Source: Paenibacillus paeoniae (GTDB lineage Bacteria > Bacillota > Bacilli > Paenibacillales > Paenibacillaceae). Taken from it: DNA of 64,000 nucleotides. Below are positions 25,609 to 34,275 of the stretch, piece after piece (position 1 is the stretch's first letter; the number at the start of each line of letters is the position of its first letter). Under the pieces are notes generated by a model. The model ran no database searches and was not told the origin of the DNA. It saw only the letters and a list, made by a program, of their open reading frames with translations. Both the position numbers and the translations under genes were made by a program. Location of the stretch: positions 186,001-250,000 of the forward strand of contig NZ_QUBQ01000005.1 of the NCBI RefSeq assembly GCF_003388735.1, read 5' to 3'.

Positions 25609-27264
25609 ATGCATCGATCGGACGCGATCGTAATAGGCGCTGGACTTGCAGGGCTAGTTGCAGCGGCTGAGTTTGCCGATTCCGGCAAAAAGGTGATGCT
25701 GCTTGATCAGGAGCCCGAGACTTCGTTTGGAGGCCAAGCCTGGTGGTCGTTCGGGGGACTATTTCTGGTCAATTCCCCGGAACAGCGCAGGCTGGGCATT
25801 CGGGATTCCAGAGAATTAGCCTGGCAGGACTGGCTTGGTTCAGCCGGGTTCGACCGCGAGGCGGACGAGGATTATTGGGGCCGACAATGGGCGGAGGCTT
25901 ATGTAGATTTTGCTTCGGGTGAAAAGCGGGCATGGCTGCATGGCATGGGCGTTCGGTTCTTTCCGGTAGTCGGATGGGCGGAGAGAGGCGGTTACTTGGC
26001 AGAGGGACACGGCAATTCCGTACCGCGCTTTCATATCGTATGGGGCACCGGACCTGGCATCGTGGCACCGTTCGAACGACGCGTTCGTGAGCATATGGCA
26101 CAAGGAAGAATTGAATTCCGTCCACGCCATCGCGTAGATGGGCTTGTTGAGCGGAATGGCGCGATCATTGGTGCAAGCGGTTCCATTCTTGCGCCCAGCG
26201 ATGCGGCGCGCGGCGAAGCAAGCTCAAGAGAAGTTGTCGGGCAGTTCCAGTATGAAGCGGGAGCCGTGCTGGTCACGAGCGGAGGCATCGGCGGCAACCA
26301 TGAGCTGGTGCGTCGCAATTGGCCGAGCAGGCTAGGTGAGCCCCCTGCTCGAATGCTCTCCGGCGTTCCGGCGCATGTGGACGGTCGGATGTTGGGCATT
26401 ACGGAAGATGCGGGCGGACGAATCGTGAATCGCGACCGGATGTGGCATTATACGGAGGGACTGAAAAACTGGAATCCGATTTGGGATAATCATGGCATTC
26501 GCATCCTGCCTGGACCCTCGTCAATCTGGCTCGATGCGACCGGCAATCGTTTCCCTGCGCCGAACTTCCCGGGCTTTGACACGCTTGGCACGCTGGAAGC
26601 GATCCAGAAGACCGGTTATGATTATTCCTGGTTCATCCTGACGCAAAAAATTATCGAGAAGGAATTTGCCCTGTCCGGCTCGGAGCAGAATCCTGATTTG
26701 ACCGGGAAGAGCGTCCGTAAAGTGTTGTCACGAGTGTTGCCCGGCGCCCCGGGGCCTGTACAGGCTTTCATGGATAAGGGAGAGGATTTTGTCATTGCCC
26801 GCAGCATCCATGAACTGGTCGATGGCATGAATAAGCTGGCGGGCAGCGGTTTGCTTGATGCGTCAGTCATCGAACGCCAGCTTATTGCTAGGGACAGAGA
26901 GATGGACCATACGTTCACCAAGGATTTGCAGGTGACGGCAATCCGCGGAGCGCGTAACTATATTGGCGACAAACTGATTCGCACCGCCAAGCCTCATAAG
27001 CTGCTCGATCCGAAGAACGGTCCGTTGATCGCGGTCAGGCTAAGCATCGTAAGCCGCAAGACGCTGGGCGGACTTCAGACTGATCTGTCCGGACGTGTGC
27101 TGAATGCCGAAGGAGAGCCTATTCAAGGCCTTTATGCCGCAGGCGAGGCCTCTGGCTTCGGTGGCGGCGGGCTGCACGGATACCGGGCGCTGGAAGGAAC
27201 GTTCCTCGGAGGCTGTCTATTCTCCGGGAGAGCGGCTGGACGTTCTGCTGCGTCAGAGCTGTAG
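25609..27264 (+). CDS. FAD-binding dehydrogenase (COG3573, ketosteroid-dehydrogenase-like)
   Basis: 551 residues. The FAD fold AIVIGAGLAGLVAAAEFADSG and LLDQE starts the protein; SFGGQAWWSFGGLFLVNSPEQRR is typical of COG3573. The C-terminus closes the FAD site with IQGLYAAGEASGFGGGGLHGYRALEG. The family is related to fumarate reductase and 3-ketosteroid dehydrogenase flavoproteins, but its physiological substrate is not established. GTGGAGGGGTTAGG precedes the ATG. It has no operon partners. Confidence 0.85.
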   Translation: MHRSDAIVIGAGLAGLVAAAEFADSGKKVMLLDQEPETSFGGQAWWSFGGLFLVNSPEQRRLGIRDSRELAWQDWLGSAGFDREADEDYWGRQWAEAYVDFASGEKRAWLHGMGVRFFPVVGWAERGGYLAEGHGNSVPRFHIVWGTGPGIVAPFERRVREHMAQGRIEFRPRHRVDGLVERNGAIIGASGSILAPSDAARGEASSREVVGQFQYEAGAVLVTSGGIGGNHELVRRNWPSRLGEPPARMLSGVPAHVDGRMLGITEDAGGRIVNRDRMWHYTEGLKNWNPIWDNHGIRILPGPSSIWLDATGNRFPAPNFPGFDTLGTLEAIQKTGYDYSWFILTQKIIEKEFALSGSEQNPDLTGKSVRKVLSRVLPGAPGPVQAFMDKGEDFVIARSIHELVDGMNKLAGSGLLDASVIERQLIARDREMDHTFTKDLQVTAIRGARNYIGDKLIRTAKPHKLLDPKNGPLIAVRLSIVSRKTLGGLQTDLSGRVLNAEGEPIQGLYAAGEASGFGGGGLHGYRALEGTFLGGCLFSGRAAGRSAASEL

Positions 27265-27482
27265 AAGAGACGCGGAAATCTTGGCACCCAGCTAGCCATA
27301 ATCGATATTGCGCGACACCGACAGGCTGACGTCTGACACTGATTTTTTGCCTACTGAACGCTTTGCAGAGCTCTTTCGTTTCCAGTATGAAATCACTCCT
27401 ATCACATCATCTTTTCTGCGAATAAGGCTACAGAATAAAATAAGGATTTCATAAGGGATGAGCAGAACAACAAAAATAGGCG

Positions 27483-27512
27483 AAAAAGACTTCCGTCAGC
27501 GGAAGTCTTTTT
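27483..27512. terminator. Bidirectional terminator
   Basis: AAAAAGACTTCCG (27483-27495) and CGGAAGTCTTTTT (27500-27512) form a perfect stem with a TCAG loop between convergent genes. The 273-base gap 27265-27537 holds nothing else recognisable. Confidence 0.9.
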
Positions 27513-27537
27513 GCATGTATGGAGCTTATTCAGTCAT

Positions 27538-28023
27538 TTATCCTGCCTTATTATCGTTTCTGGCTTGCTTCTTTCTCATAATAAGAATATTCAGCAGAAC
27601 AGGGAGAATAGCGACAAGCATGAAGCGCCAGTCGACTGTAAGAAAGGAGATGGTGGCGAAAATAATCAGAATCGACACGCCGATTGCAATGCCCTGCAAG
27701 AGCTGGATCTTGCCTTTGCTGGTGTCGTCTGGATCATTTGTCATGCGAGATTGCAGGATGATGAAAGTCAGCCCCCATATGCCTAGATGAACAAACAGCA
27801 GAATGCCCAGCGACGGAATCGTACCGATGGAGTGGCCTAATATTTCCAACGACATCAACACAAAGATCGTCGCAATTGTGAAGTACCATGAAAGTGAGCG
27901 GGACTTGGCTGACATATAGGCCCTCATCTCATCCAGTTCGTTTTTTTTCGCCGCGTTGCGCCTGCCGAAGTACCAGCCTGCAATCCCGAATAGCAGCCCA
28001 CCATAAATGCCTAGATATACCAT
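27538..28023 (-). CDS. Multi-pass membrane protein, partner of the XRE regulator
   Basis: 161 residues with five membrane stretches: about 3-20, 47-64, 70-90, 112-131 and 133-148. The first two are linked by a charged stretch (GRRNAAKKNELDEMRAYMSAKSR). No family motif is known to me. Its ATG directly abuts the stop codon of the XRE gene (TAG-ATG), so the pair is translationally coupled. Small XRE plus membrane-protein pairs of this kind are common in Firmicutes; the role is unknown. Confidence 0.65.
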   Translation of the reverse strand: MVYLGIYGGLLFGIAGWYFGRRNAAKKNELDEMRAYMSAKSRSLSWYFTIATIFVLMSLEILGHSIGTIPSLGILLFVHLGIWGLTFIILQSRMTNDPDDTSKGKIQLLQGIAIGVSILIIFATISFLTVDWRFMLVAILPVLLNILIMRKKQARNDNKAG

Positions 28024-28230
28024 CTACTTTTCCTCCTTGTCTTCAAACACGAATACTTCCTCGATTTGCATGTTGAACGCTTTTGCGATTTTGTAAGCAA
28101 GTTCCAACGAAGGATTGTATTTCATCGTTTCAATCGCTATGACTGATTGTCTGGATACACCGACGATCTCTCCCAGTTGCTCTTGCGTCATGCCATGTTC
28201 GTTCCGTAATGTCCGAATATGATTTTTAAT
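28024..28230 (-). CDS. Small XRE-family regulator, apparently starting at ATT
   Basis: 68 residues reading KNHIRTLRNEHGMTQEQLG, EIVGVSRQSVIAIETMKYNP, SLELAYKIAKAFNMQIEEVF, then VFEDKEEK: a complete YgzD-type helix-turn-helix protein. No ATG, GTG or TTG occurs in frame upstream. The frame meets GGAGGGG and then, 7 bases on, ATT AAA AAT exactly where relatives begin with M-K-N. I therefore take ATT at 28230 as the start. The next ATG would remove the first helix. Twin palindromes over its promoter suggest autoregulation. Confidence 0.75.
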   Translation of the reverse strand: MKNHIRTLRNEHGMTQEQLGEIVGVSRQSVIAIETMKYNPSLELAYKIAKAFNMQIEEVFVFEDKEEK

Positions 28231-28259
28231 ACGAGCCCCTCCAAATGTGGCAATTACAT

Positions 28260-28308
28260 GTAAAGCTAGCTTTACGTAAAGTGTACCTTACATTATTGAT
28301 GCTGTCAA
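28260..28308 (-). promoter_or_regulatory. Promoter with twin palindromic operators of the XRE gene
   Basis: On the minus strand TTGACA (28303-28308) and TACACT (28280-28285) are 17 bp apart. Two adjacent 16-bp palindromes follow: GTAAAGTGTACCTTAC (28276-28291, imperfect, over the -10) and GTAAAGCTAGCTTTAC (28260-28275, perfect, just downstream). This is a classic repressor arrangement. Confidence 0.7.
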
Positions 28309-28343
28309 TGTTTTCCTCGTACAATTGCACTCTGGAAACAAAT

Positions 28344-28374
28344 AACGGGATGCCCCGCATAGAGGCATCCCGTT
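28344..28374 (-). terminator. Terminator of the metallophosphoesterase gene region
   Basis: AACGGGATGCC (28344-28354) and GGCATCCCGTT (28364-28374) pair around 9 bases; the minus strand continues with TATTTGTTTCC. It lies downstream of the phosphoesterase gene. Confidence 0.7.
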
Positions 28375-28388
28375 CATATGGCAGGCGT

Positions 28389-29501
28389 TTAATTCGCCTT
28401 GTTCGAGAAACTAGCTTGAATCAGTACCACTTCCGCTTGCGATCCAATACGAATCGGGGGTCCCCAGAAGCCGAAGCCAGAGGATACGATCGTATGAAGC
28501 TGCCCCTTTTGCAGGTAGCCCCAGTCATTCTCGAACAGCCGCTTCGTAATCAGATTAGCGGGAGCGATCTGACCGCGATGTGTATGACCGGCGACGAGCA
28601 GGTCAATACCTTGCCGCTGTGCAATATCGAAGCCGTAAGGCTGATGGTCCAGCAGGAACAGGGTATTGGATGAGTTTACGCTTTCAGTTAGTTCAGCGAG
28701 CTCGGCCCGGTTTTTGTCGCTATGGTCTTTGCGGCCAATCAAGGTAAGCCAGTCTTCAAGCTCGATGGATTCGTCGTAGAGCACTCTCATACCGCTCTCT
28801 TCCAGAAGATCAATCAACTCTTGAATCTCTCCCTTAAACCGGTCATGATTGCCAAGCGAAGCGTAGACGCCATAAGGAGCCTTGATTTGTGACAATATGG
28901 GTCCGATTCCCTTGTTTACATAGGGAACGATATCGTCATCGATGATGTCTCCCGGGAACAGAACGATATCCGGCTGAAGCGCATTTATTTCTTCGACGAG
29001 TCGGACAGCATGATTTTTGCCGGACAGGTAGCCGAAATGCATATCCGATGCCATCACAATCTTCAGTTCGCCACTCGGAGGACCCGGCTTGTTGATATGT
29101 ATGTCATAGGAACGGACAGTAGGCGTATAAGCATTGTAGCTGCCATAGCCTATAAGCAGGACAAGAGCCGTCAGTGTAATAATTCCCGCCCATTTTTGCA
29201 CATGATGTCGAGGGAGGGAAGTGAGCCTGGTGAGCCATACGATAAGTTGGACAACTGGCAGAAGCAGAACGAGCAGACTGAATATGGCCAGCCAATAGGA
29301 GCCTATAACGTTCAGAATGGTCGAACTTGCGAATACTCTAGCGAGAATGAAGGAAGCGGCAAGAAAGATAAGGGCGACGATATAGAGCAGTCTGAATCTC
29401 CGCGACACCGCGGGTCTCATCCAGGACCATCCGCTCCAACCAATGTAGAACACAATAAGCCCATACAACAGTAGAAAAACAAGTCCAATGACGATAAACA
29501 T
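28389..29501 (-). CDS. Membrane-anchored calcineurin-like metallophosphoesterase (YkuE-like)
   Basis: 370 residues. About four N-terminal membrane helices (1-140) anchor a catalytic domain with the dinuclear-metal motifs MASDMHFG, LFPGDIIDD, YASLGNHDRF and VAGHTHRGQ. The H-D-H pattern is complete, so it should be active. Substrates of this group are poorly known (phosphoesters, possibly lipid-linked). It is a single gene. Confidence 0.88.
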   Translation of the reverse strand: MFIVIGLVFLLLYGLIVFYIGWSGWSWMRPAVSRRFRLLYIVALIFLAASFILARVFASSTILNVIGSYWLAIFSLLVLLLPVVQLIVWLTRLTSLPRHHVQKWAGIITLTALVLLIGYGSYNAYTPTVRSYDIHINKPGPPSGELKIVMASDMHFGYLSGKNHAVRLVEEINALQPDIVLFPGDIIDDDIVPYVNKGIGPILSQIKAPYGVYASLGNHDRFKGEIQELIDLLEESGMRVLYDESIELEDWLTLIGRKDHSDKNRAELAELTESVNSSNTLFLLDHQPYGFDIAQRQGIDLLVAGHTHRGQIAPANLITKRLFENDWGYLQKGQLHTIVSSGFGFWGPPIRIGSQAEVVLIQASFSNKAN

Positions 29502-29613
29502 GTTGCCCTCCTTTAGGATGTTAGTCCCATTATAGCATTTGGCACGCAGGAACTAAAAATCTGTCTGTTCTTAGTAAACGATGGGTTACGCTGCTATTGT
29601 CTCGTGCCTCATT

Positions 29614-29655
29614 AAAAGCCCAAGGAATCGCTGACTGCGAATTCCTTGGGCTTTT
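29614..29655. terminator. Bidirectional terminator downstream of the MFS gene
   Basis: AAAAGCCCAAGGAAT (29614-29628) and ATTCCTTGGGCTTTT (29641-29655) form a long perfect stem with T-runs both ways. Confidence 0.9.
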
Positions 29656-29683
29656 TGATCCAGACATCTGGGTCGCTGTATCC

Positions 29684-31048
29684 TTATTGTAATTGCGCTT
29701 TGCGATATGTGCTCCGGTAGTATAAGATCGAGCACACGATAGCAGCCAGCACGACAACGGTCAGTCCCCAATAGATATTGCTGTAAGCGTGGGAGAGAGA
29801 TAAATCTTTCTGCCACACTAGCGCGCTGGCTGATATTGCTACACCAAACGCGCCGCTGAAAAATTGCAAGAGCTGAAACAATCCGAGACCTGAGCCAATC
29901 TGAGCTGGCTCCAGAATACGGGACATCTCATTCGAGACGCTGCTCGACAAGATGGTGAAGCTTGTGCTAAGCAGCATGTAGATGAACAGAATAGCCCAGT
30001 AAGACAACCCTTCGAACAGAGCGAAGAGCACGACCGCAGCCAGCAGGAATAGTGGGATATACCGAATGATAGAACTGTTGCCGTTCGTATCGATATATTG
30101 GCCAACACGTCTGGAGACGAACATGGCTAGCATGGAACCCGGGAAGATAATAAGTCCTGCTTCTATCGCGCTTAGTCCGTATTGCTTCACGAGTATTTGC
30201 GGCATCAAGAACAACGTTGCAAAGCTGCATAGATAAGCCGCGATGCCGACTCCGCCCAAGATCAAATACGAGCGATTGCGGAAGAGCGACGGCAGTACGA
30301 ACGGATTGGCTGCAGTTCGGATGCGTACAATAAACAAGGCTATAGAAACAAGACCGAGTGCCAGCGCAATAATGGATTGGTTGGTCAGGAACAGAAGCAA
30401 ACCTGTTGTGCCAACTCCGATAAAGATGGCGCCAAGCGCGTCGAAGGAGCCTTTTTTCATCGCTTCTTTCGGGATATAGGTTACAAATAAGGGAACAAGC
30501 ACAATCGTAACAGCAGTCAGCACGAACAAAATATGCCACCCCATATATTCAACGACTGCGCCTCCGACCACAGGACCAAGGCCAAGACCTAAGGATACTG
30601 AGGACATAATAAGCGCCATTGCCTTGCCTCTACGCTCCAGTGGCACGTAACGAGAGATGAGCACCAGTGATAGTGCAGGAATCGAGCCAGCCCCTGAAGC
30701 TTGAACAATGCGTGCGCCTATAAGCATCAGAAAGCTATTGCTGAACAAGCCTGCGATAGCGGCCAGACTAAGAGACAATATGCCGATAATGAACAGTCTG
30801 CGGATCGGAACGAAGTCAGCCAGACGGCTGTACGTAATGGATGAGATCGCAAATACGATGGAGTACCCCGTTACGATCCACGATGTCGAGGATGCCGAGA
30901 GCTGGAAGGCTTCCGCTACATCGGGCAGGGCCAAATTGAACATCATCGTGTTCATAATGACGATAACGATCGTTACGCCGAGCAATCCAAGCACAACGCC
31001 TTCTTTCATCGATTGTGGCTCAGCCGAATCATGAGTTGGTTTAGTCAA
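29684..31048 (-). CDS. MFS drug exporter, DHA2-type (TetA(L)/QacA-like)
   Basis: 454 residues with about 14 membrane helices. MFNLALPDVAEAFQLSASSTSWIVTGYSI contains the first-helix motif, SRYVPLERRGKAMALIMSSVSLGLGLGPVVGGAVVEYMGW contains the antiporter motif C, and LADFVPIRRLF is motif A. This is the proton-antiport drug exporter plan. It is divergent from an ArsR-type regulator with a shared palindrome between them. Confidence 0.88.
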   Translation of the reverse strand: MTKPTHDSAEPQSMKEGVVLGLLGVTIVIVIMNTMMFNLALPDVAEAFQLSASSTSWIVTGYSIVFAISSITYSRLADFVPIRRLFIIGILSLSLAAIAGLFSNSFLMLIGARIVQASGAGSIPALSLVLISRYVPLERRGKAMALIMSSVSLGLGLGPVVGGAVVEYMGWHILFVLTAVTIVLVPLFVTYIPKEAMKKGSFDALGAIFIGVGTTGLLLFLTNQSIIALALGLVSIALFIVRIRTAANPFVLPSLFRNRSYLILGGVGIAAYLCSFATLFLMPQILVKQYGLSAIEAGLIIFPGSMLAMFVSRRVGQYIDTNGNSSIIRYIPLFLLAAVVLFALFEGLSYWAILFIYMLLSTSFTILSSSVSNEMSRILEPAQIGSGLGLFQLLQFFSGAFGVAISASALVWQKDLSLSHAYSNIYWGLTVVVLAAIVCSILYYRSTYRKAQLQ

Positions 31049-31072
31049 GGGGTTTCACCTCCAAGTTTTAAA

Positions 31073-31090
31073 GTTCGATTGTTATCGAAC
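31073..31090. promoter_or_regulatory. Shared palindromic operator between the MFS and ArsR genes
   Basis: GTTCGAT and ATCGAAC flank TGTT in a perfect 18-bp palindrome. It lies 25 bases from the MFS start codon and 71 bases from the regulator start; a TATAAT (31116-31121) serves the regulator. Control of both genes by the ArsR protein is likely. Confidence 0.6.
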
Positions 31091-31160
31091 AATAGAATCA
31101 TAGCATGCGTTATGGTATAATGCAATCATCTACATTAAATTTTTACAGGGGGCTATAGAC

Positions 31161-31511
31161 ATGAAAATATTAGTGCATCCCGACCGTGCAGATATCCATT
31201 TATCCTCCGTGCTGTATGCCTTGAGCGATCCTCTCCGCTTAATGATCGTCTCTCAGCTTCGCGGCGTATCGGAACGCGCCTGCGGGGAATTCGAATTGCC
31301 TGTCGCCAAGTCCACACAATCCCATCACGTTCGTACATTGAGGGAAGCAGGCATTATTAATGTACGCAGCGCCGGTACGCAGCGGCTGATTTCGCTCCGC
31401 ACTGAAGACATGGAGGCCAGATTCCCAGGATTGCTGTCCTCGATTCTGGAAGCTTACGAAACCTCGGGAGAGAAGGAGCGCATAATCGCTCCAGATCATT
31501 CATCAGACTGA
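31161..31511 (+). CDS. ArsR-type winged-helix regulator
   Basis: 116 residues. LYALSDPLRLMIVSQL, ELPVAKSTQSHHVRTLREAGIINVRSAGTQRLISLR and EDMEARFPGLLSSIL follow the ArsR/SmtB-like or PadR-neighbour winged helix seen in YczG-type proteins. There is no obvious metal-binding Cys pair in the recognition helix, so the ligand is probably not a metal. AGGGGGC precedes the ATG. It is divergent from the exporter it probably controls. Confidence 0.82.
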   Translation: MKILVHPDRADIHLSSVLYALSDPLRLMIVSQLRGVSERACGEFELPVAKSTQSHHVRTLREAGIINVRSAGTQRLISLRTEDMEARFPGLLSSILEAYETSGEKERIIAPDHSSD

Positions 31512-31905
31512 TTTCATGATGGATCCACTATAGTTTGTACAGATTCGGCTCAAACGAATCGATTAAATAATCGTTAGGCGCAGTTTGCCGGCTGGTTTAT
31601 TGGGTCAAGCGGACTGCGTCCCTTTGGCATACTGTCTAAGGCTGCATAATGTCCTTTGCAGCTCTTGGAGTCGTGAGAGTACTATTGAATCGTCAGATGT
31701 CGCATCAAAGATCCCACGGCTGCATAAGCTGCATAGGTAGCTGTATAGTGAAGCGGAGTATTCGTATAGAACAAACAAAGAAACCGTTCCTGTCGCAAAC
31801 GGCGTTATTCCGCCATTTAGACAAGAACGGTTTCTTTTCATTATTGCAACCATACTCTCTTCTCAGGTGTTCTATACATATAAATTACAAAGTTAGTTGG
31901 TTGAG
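31512..31905. other. 394-bp non-coding stretch with one long hairpin
   Basis: No ORF here has a ribosome site or a protein-like composition. The only structure is AAAGAAACCGTTC (31778-31790) pairing with GAACGGTTTCTTT (31825-31837), with inner GGCG/CGCC arms, which may end the leftward lipoprotein operon. The remaining 31512-31770 is unexplained. Confidence 0.6.
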
Positions 31906-32424
31906 TCAGTTGACATTTTCGATGACTTCTCTGGATTGTTGTTCGATCCAAGAAACCTTATGAATAAAGCTGCTTGCTAATTGATGTCCGCTTTCCGAAT
32001 CCACCAATACGAGTTCAATACCTTTGTTTTCTACAATGGAGTCTTTATAAAACTCCTCTGTTTGGGATTCTTCAAGCTTGAGTGAAAAGGTTTGGGCTCC
32101 CAATTGAGTTTCATTTGGTTTCAGCATGATTAAATTCGCCTGAACTTCCCTTTCGGGATATTGTTCAAAGCCAAGCAGCGAAGATAACCTGGTATCATGT
32201 ACTACTATTTTTGCATATAGCGGCTTTGTTTGTTCGTTGGTATGATTATGAATTTTATATTCTACTGTTAGAAGTGTTTCTTGTTCCTGAACAAGTTGTA
32301 CAATTGCGGCGGAGCTTTCCTTTTGCTCAAATTCAACTGAAGCGTTACCTTTTTGCTCAGGAGAACCAGAAGCGCAACCCGTTAAAAGCCCAAGTAGTCC
32401 CAAAAAAATAATCAACCTTTGAAT
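31906..32424 (-). CDS. Lipoprotein of unknown function
   Basis: The hydrophobic N-terminus ends in lipobox LLTGC; the body (about 140 residues) is a beta-rich domain (VEYKIHNHTNEQTKPLYAKIVVHDTRL; MLKPNETQLGAQTFSLKL) with no family I know. Two starts are possible. TTG at 32415 overlaps the upstream stop, but sits 16 bases from AGGAGG. ATT at 32424 lies exactly 7 bases after AGGAGG and adds Gln-Arg, giving the signal peptide its missing positive charge. I give the longer form. It is co-transcribed with the next gene upstream. Confidence 0.6.
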   Translation of the reverse strand: MQRLIIFLGLLGLLTGCASGSPEQKGNASVEFEQKESSAAIVQLVQEQETLLTVEYKIHNHTNEQTKPLYAKIVVHDTRLSSLLGFEQYPEREVQANLIMLKPNETQLGAQTFSLKLEESQTEEFYKDSIVENKGIELVLVDSESGHQLASSFIHKVSWIEQQSREVIENVN

Positions 32425-32729
32425 TGAAATCCCTCCTCATTAGAAACAAGTGAAATTTTTTGATCTGGAGTAAACGAAGAGAATGAAGACTGGTTCAATT
32501 CAGCCAGCACATGCTCCTTCAATTGCACGCCTTTTTGAATATCTTCATGTGAAAGCTCGAGTTTATATTCAGAACTTGTTGCGAGTCTGGCTGAGGTATT
32601 GTGAAATGTGTCCGTTTTTGTATCGGTACTGTCATATTTATTTACATTTAATATATTTAAATCCAAATATATTGTAACAAAAATGATGGGTATAAATGAA
32701 TAGTTCATTTGTACTTTTTTTGTGTGCAA
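32412..32729 (-). CDS. Small secreted or anchored protein, unknown
   Basis: Up to 105 residues: an N-terminal hydrophobic stretch (YSFIPIIFVTIYLDLNILNV) and a polar tail with EYKLELSHEDIQKGVQLKEHVLAEL. The base composition is AT-rich. The start is unclear (TTG 32729 or ATG 32705, neither with a good ribosome site), so it may be truncated at its 5' end. Its 3' end overlaps the lipoprotein gene, which supports it as real. Confidence 0.45.
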   Translation of the reverse strand: MHTKKVQMNYSFIPIIFVTIYLDLNILNVNKYDSTDTKTDTFHNTSARLATSSEYKLELSHEDIQKGVQLKEHVLAELNQSSFSSFTPDQKISLVSNEEGFQFKG

Positions 32730-33027
32730 GTGTAATAAATTGTCTTACAGCAAGTTTTTAATATGTATATTTGTATTTTCGTTCTATTACGCTTACGTTT
32801 CCAACTGAATAATGTGCTGTTCAATTCGACAGTCGTACGATTATGTAAGCCACTTTCGAAGACATTGCTGAAGCGACGATTTATGCAGAACGCAATCGTA
32901 TTGTTGGAGAAATCCATGGTATCGTCGGATATATTTCGAGAGAATGGTTCCATTTGGATGGTTTGGATTAAAATTAAAGCTGAAAAAGTCGATATAAATA
33001 GGTATTACAAAGAGGAGGAATTAATCA

Positions 33028-34050
33028 ATGCTACCCTCATATGAAATAGCGAGTTCTAATATCAACCTGCCTTATGAGAAGTTGAATAAAACTAAAGCGG
33101 AATCGAATAAAAAATGGATCAGAACAGTGGCGGTATTTTTGGTTAGCACGGTTATATTGGTTGCTACCTTTCTGAATGTGGAGTATTCCCTGCTGACTAT
33201 TTTCGTTATTGGTATATGGATTCTCTCCATATGGTACTCAGTTAGAGTATTTATTAAGGGAAGAGCTGTTTACAATGCGGAGCTAAAGCATGCAGTAGTA
33301 GGGGCTTTGGCAGACAACATGCTCAAGTTCGCAAAGCTGCCATTTGAATCTGAACAGTATGAAAAATATTGTCATTATGAGCATGATGCTCGAATTAGTG
33401 ATGAATGGATTGATGCAAGTGAACTGTTCATGCTAGAAGATCGACGGGTAGCAGGAGAGGATTATTTCGAAGGTAAATATGGTTTAACCGAATTTTATAT
33501 GTCTGAATTGAAGATTACAACAAAGGAAATCATTGATTCTGAAGGCTATAGTTCAACCGGAACGAAAGTTGCCTTTAATGGAGTACTATTCATTGCTGAT
33601 TTCAAAAAGGACTTCACCGGTTTGACGGTTATTGAGACCAATTACATAAAAACGAACAGCGCTGTTGGTGGTTTTTTTGCAAAAATGCTGCAAAATGAGG
33701 CTACAACAACCAGTAAGCGAGCGAACCATGTTATTGAGTTTGAGAATGCTGAATTTAACCGACATTTTACTGTTCGTACAGATAACGAAATGAATGCACG
33801 AAATATTTTAAGTCCCGCATTCATGCAGCATCTGCTTGATTTCTGCAAAAGCTATCCAAATCCGATCATGATTTCATTCCATCATTCCTATATGTTTGTT
33901 GCCGTATGGTCTCATAAAAATTTTATTGATAGTGGTTTGAAAAAGAAACACGGCGAGTACGATTTGAGAAATGTTTATGAGGAGATGGCTGTTTTTTTTC
34001 GAATCATCGAGAAGTTTGAGTTGAATACCAAAGTATGGAGCGAGGAATAG
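33028..34050 (+). CDS. DUF3137 membrane protein
   Basis: 340 residues. Two membrane helices (about 28-48 and 52-72) are followed by a long soluble domain with YCHYEHDARISDEWIDASELF, KVAFNGVLFIADFKKDF, TVIETNYIKTN, IEFENAEFNRHFTVRTDNEMNARNILSPAFMQHLLDF and FHHSYMFVAVW, matching DUF3137. Its role is unknown. AAGAGGAGGAATTAATC precedes the ATG. The 298 bases before it are AT-rich and hold no gene I can support. Confidence 0.75.
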   Translation: MLPSYEIASSNINLPYEKLNKTKAESNKKWIRTVAVFLVSTVILVATFLNVEYSLLTIFVIGIWILSIWYSVRVFIKGRAVYNAELKHAVVGALADNMLKFAKLPFESEQYEKYCHYEHDARISDEWIDASELFMLEDRRVAGEDYFEGKYGLTEFYMSELKITTKEIIDSEGYSSTGTKVAFNGVLFIADFKKDFTGLTVIETNYIKTNSAVGGFFAKMLQNEATTTSKRANHVIEFENAEFNRHFTVRTDNEMNARNILSPAFMQHLLDFCKSYPNPIMISFHHSYMFVAVWSHKNFIDSGLKKKHGEYDLRNVYEEMAVFFRIIEKFELNTKVWSEE

Positions 34051-34275
34051 CTCTCGATAAATAGACAGAGTACTTCTTTTCCAAGGACAAACTGCTTCGT
34101 CCAGAGCAACACCATCCTCGATCGAGTCCATGCTGCAGCTCTACCGCTAATATTACTAATACAAGACTGCAAAAACTTATGACCAAGCTCACAACTAGTC
34201 CGCATAAATGTCCAAGTCCCCTCATAAGCATGGTATCAGCCAGTAAAATACTATGTGTGCAGAGGGGATGATTTC

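Noticed and set aside
31512-31905. Decayed insertion sequence
   Set aside because: No transposase remnant or target duplication could be seen; the hairpin arms are better explained as a terminator.
32763-33044. 93-codon rightward frame
   Set aside because: No ribosome site, AT-rich, overlaps the DUF3137 start and looks like a chance frame.
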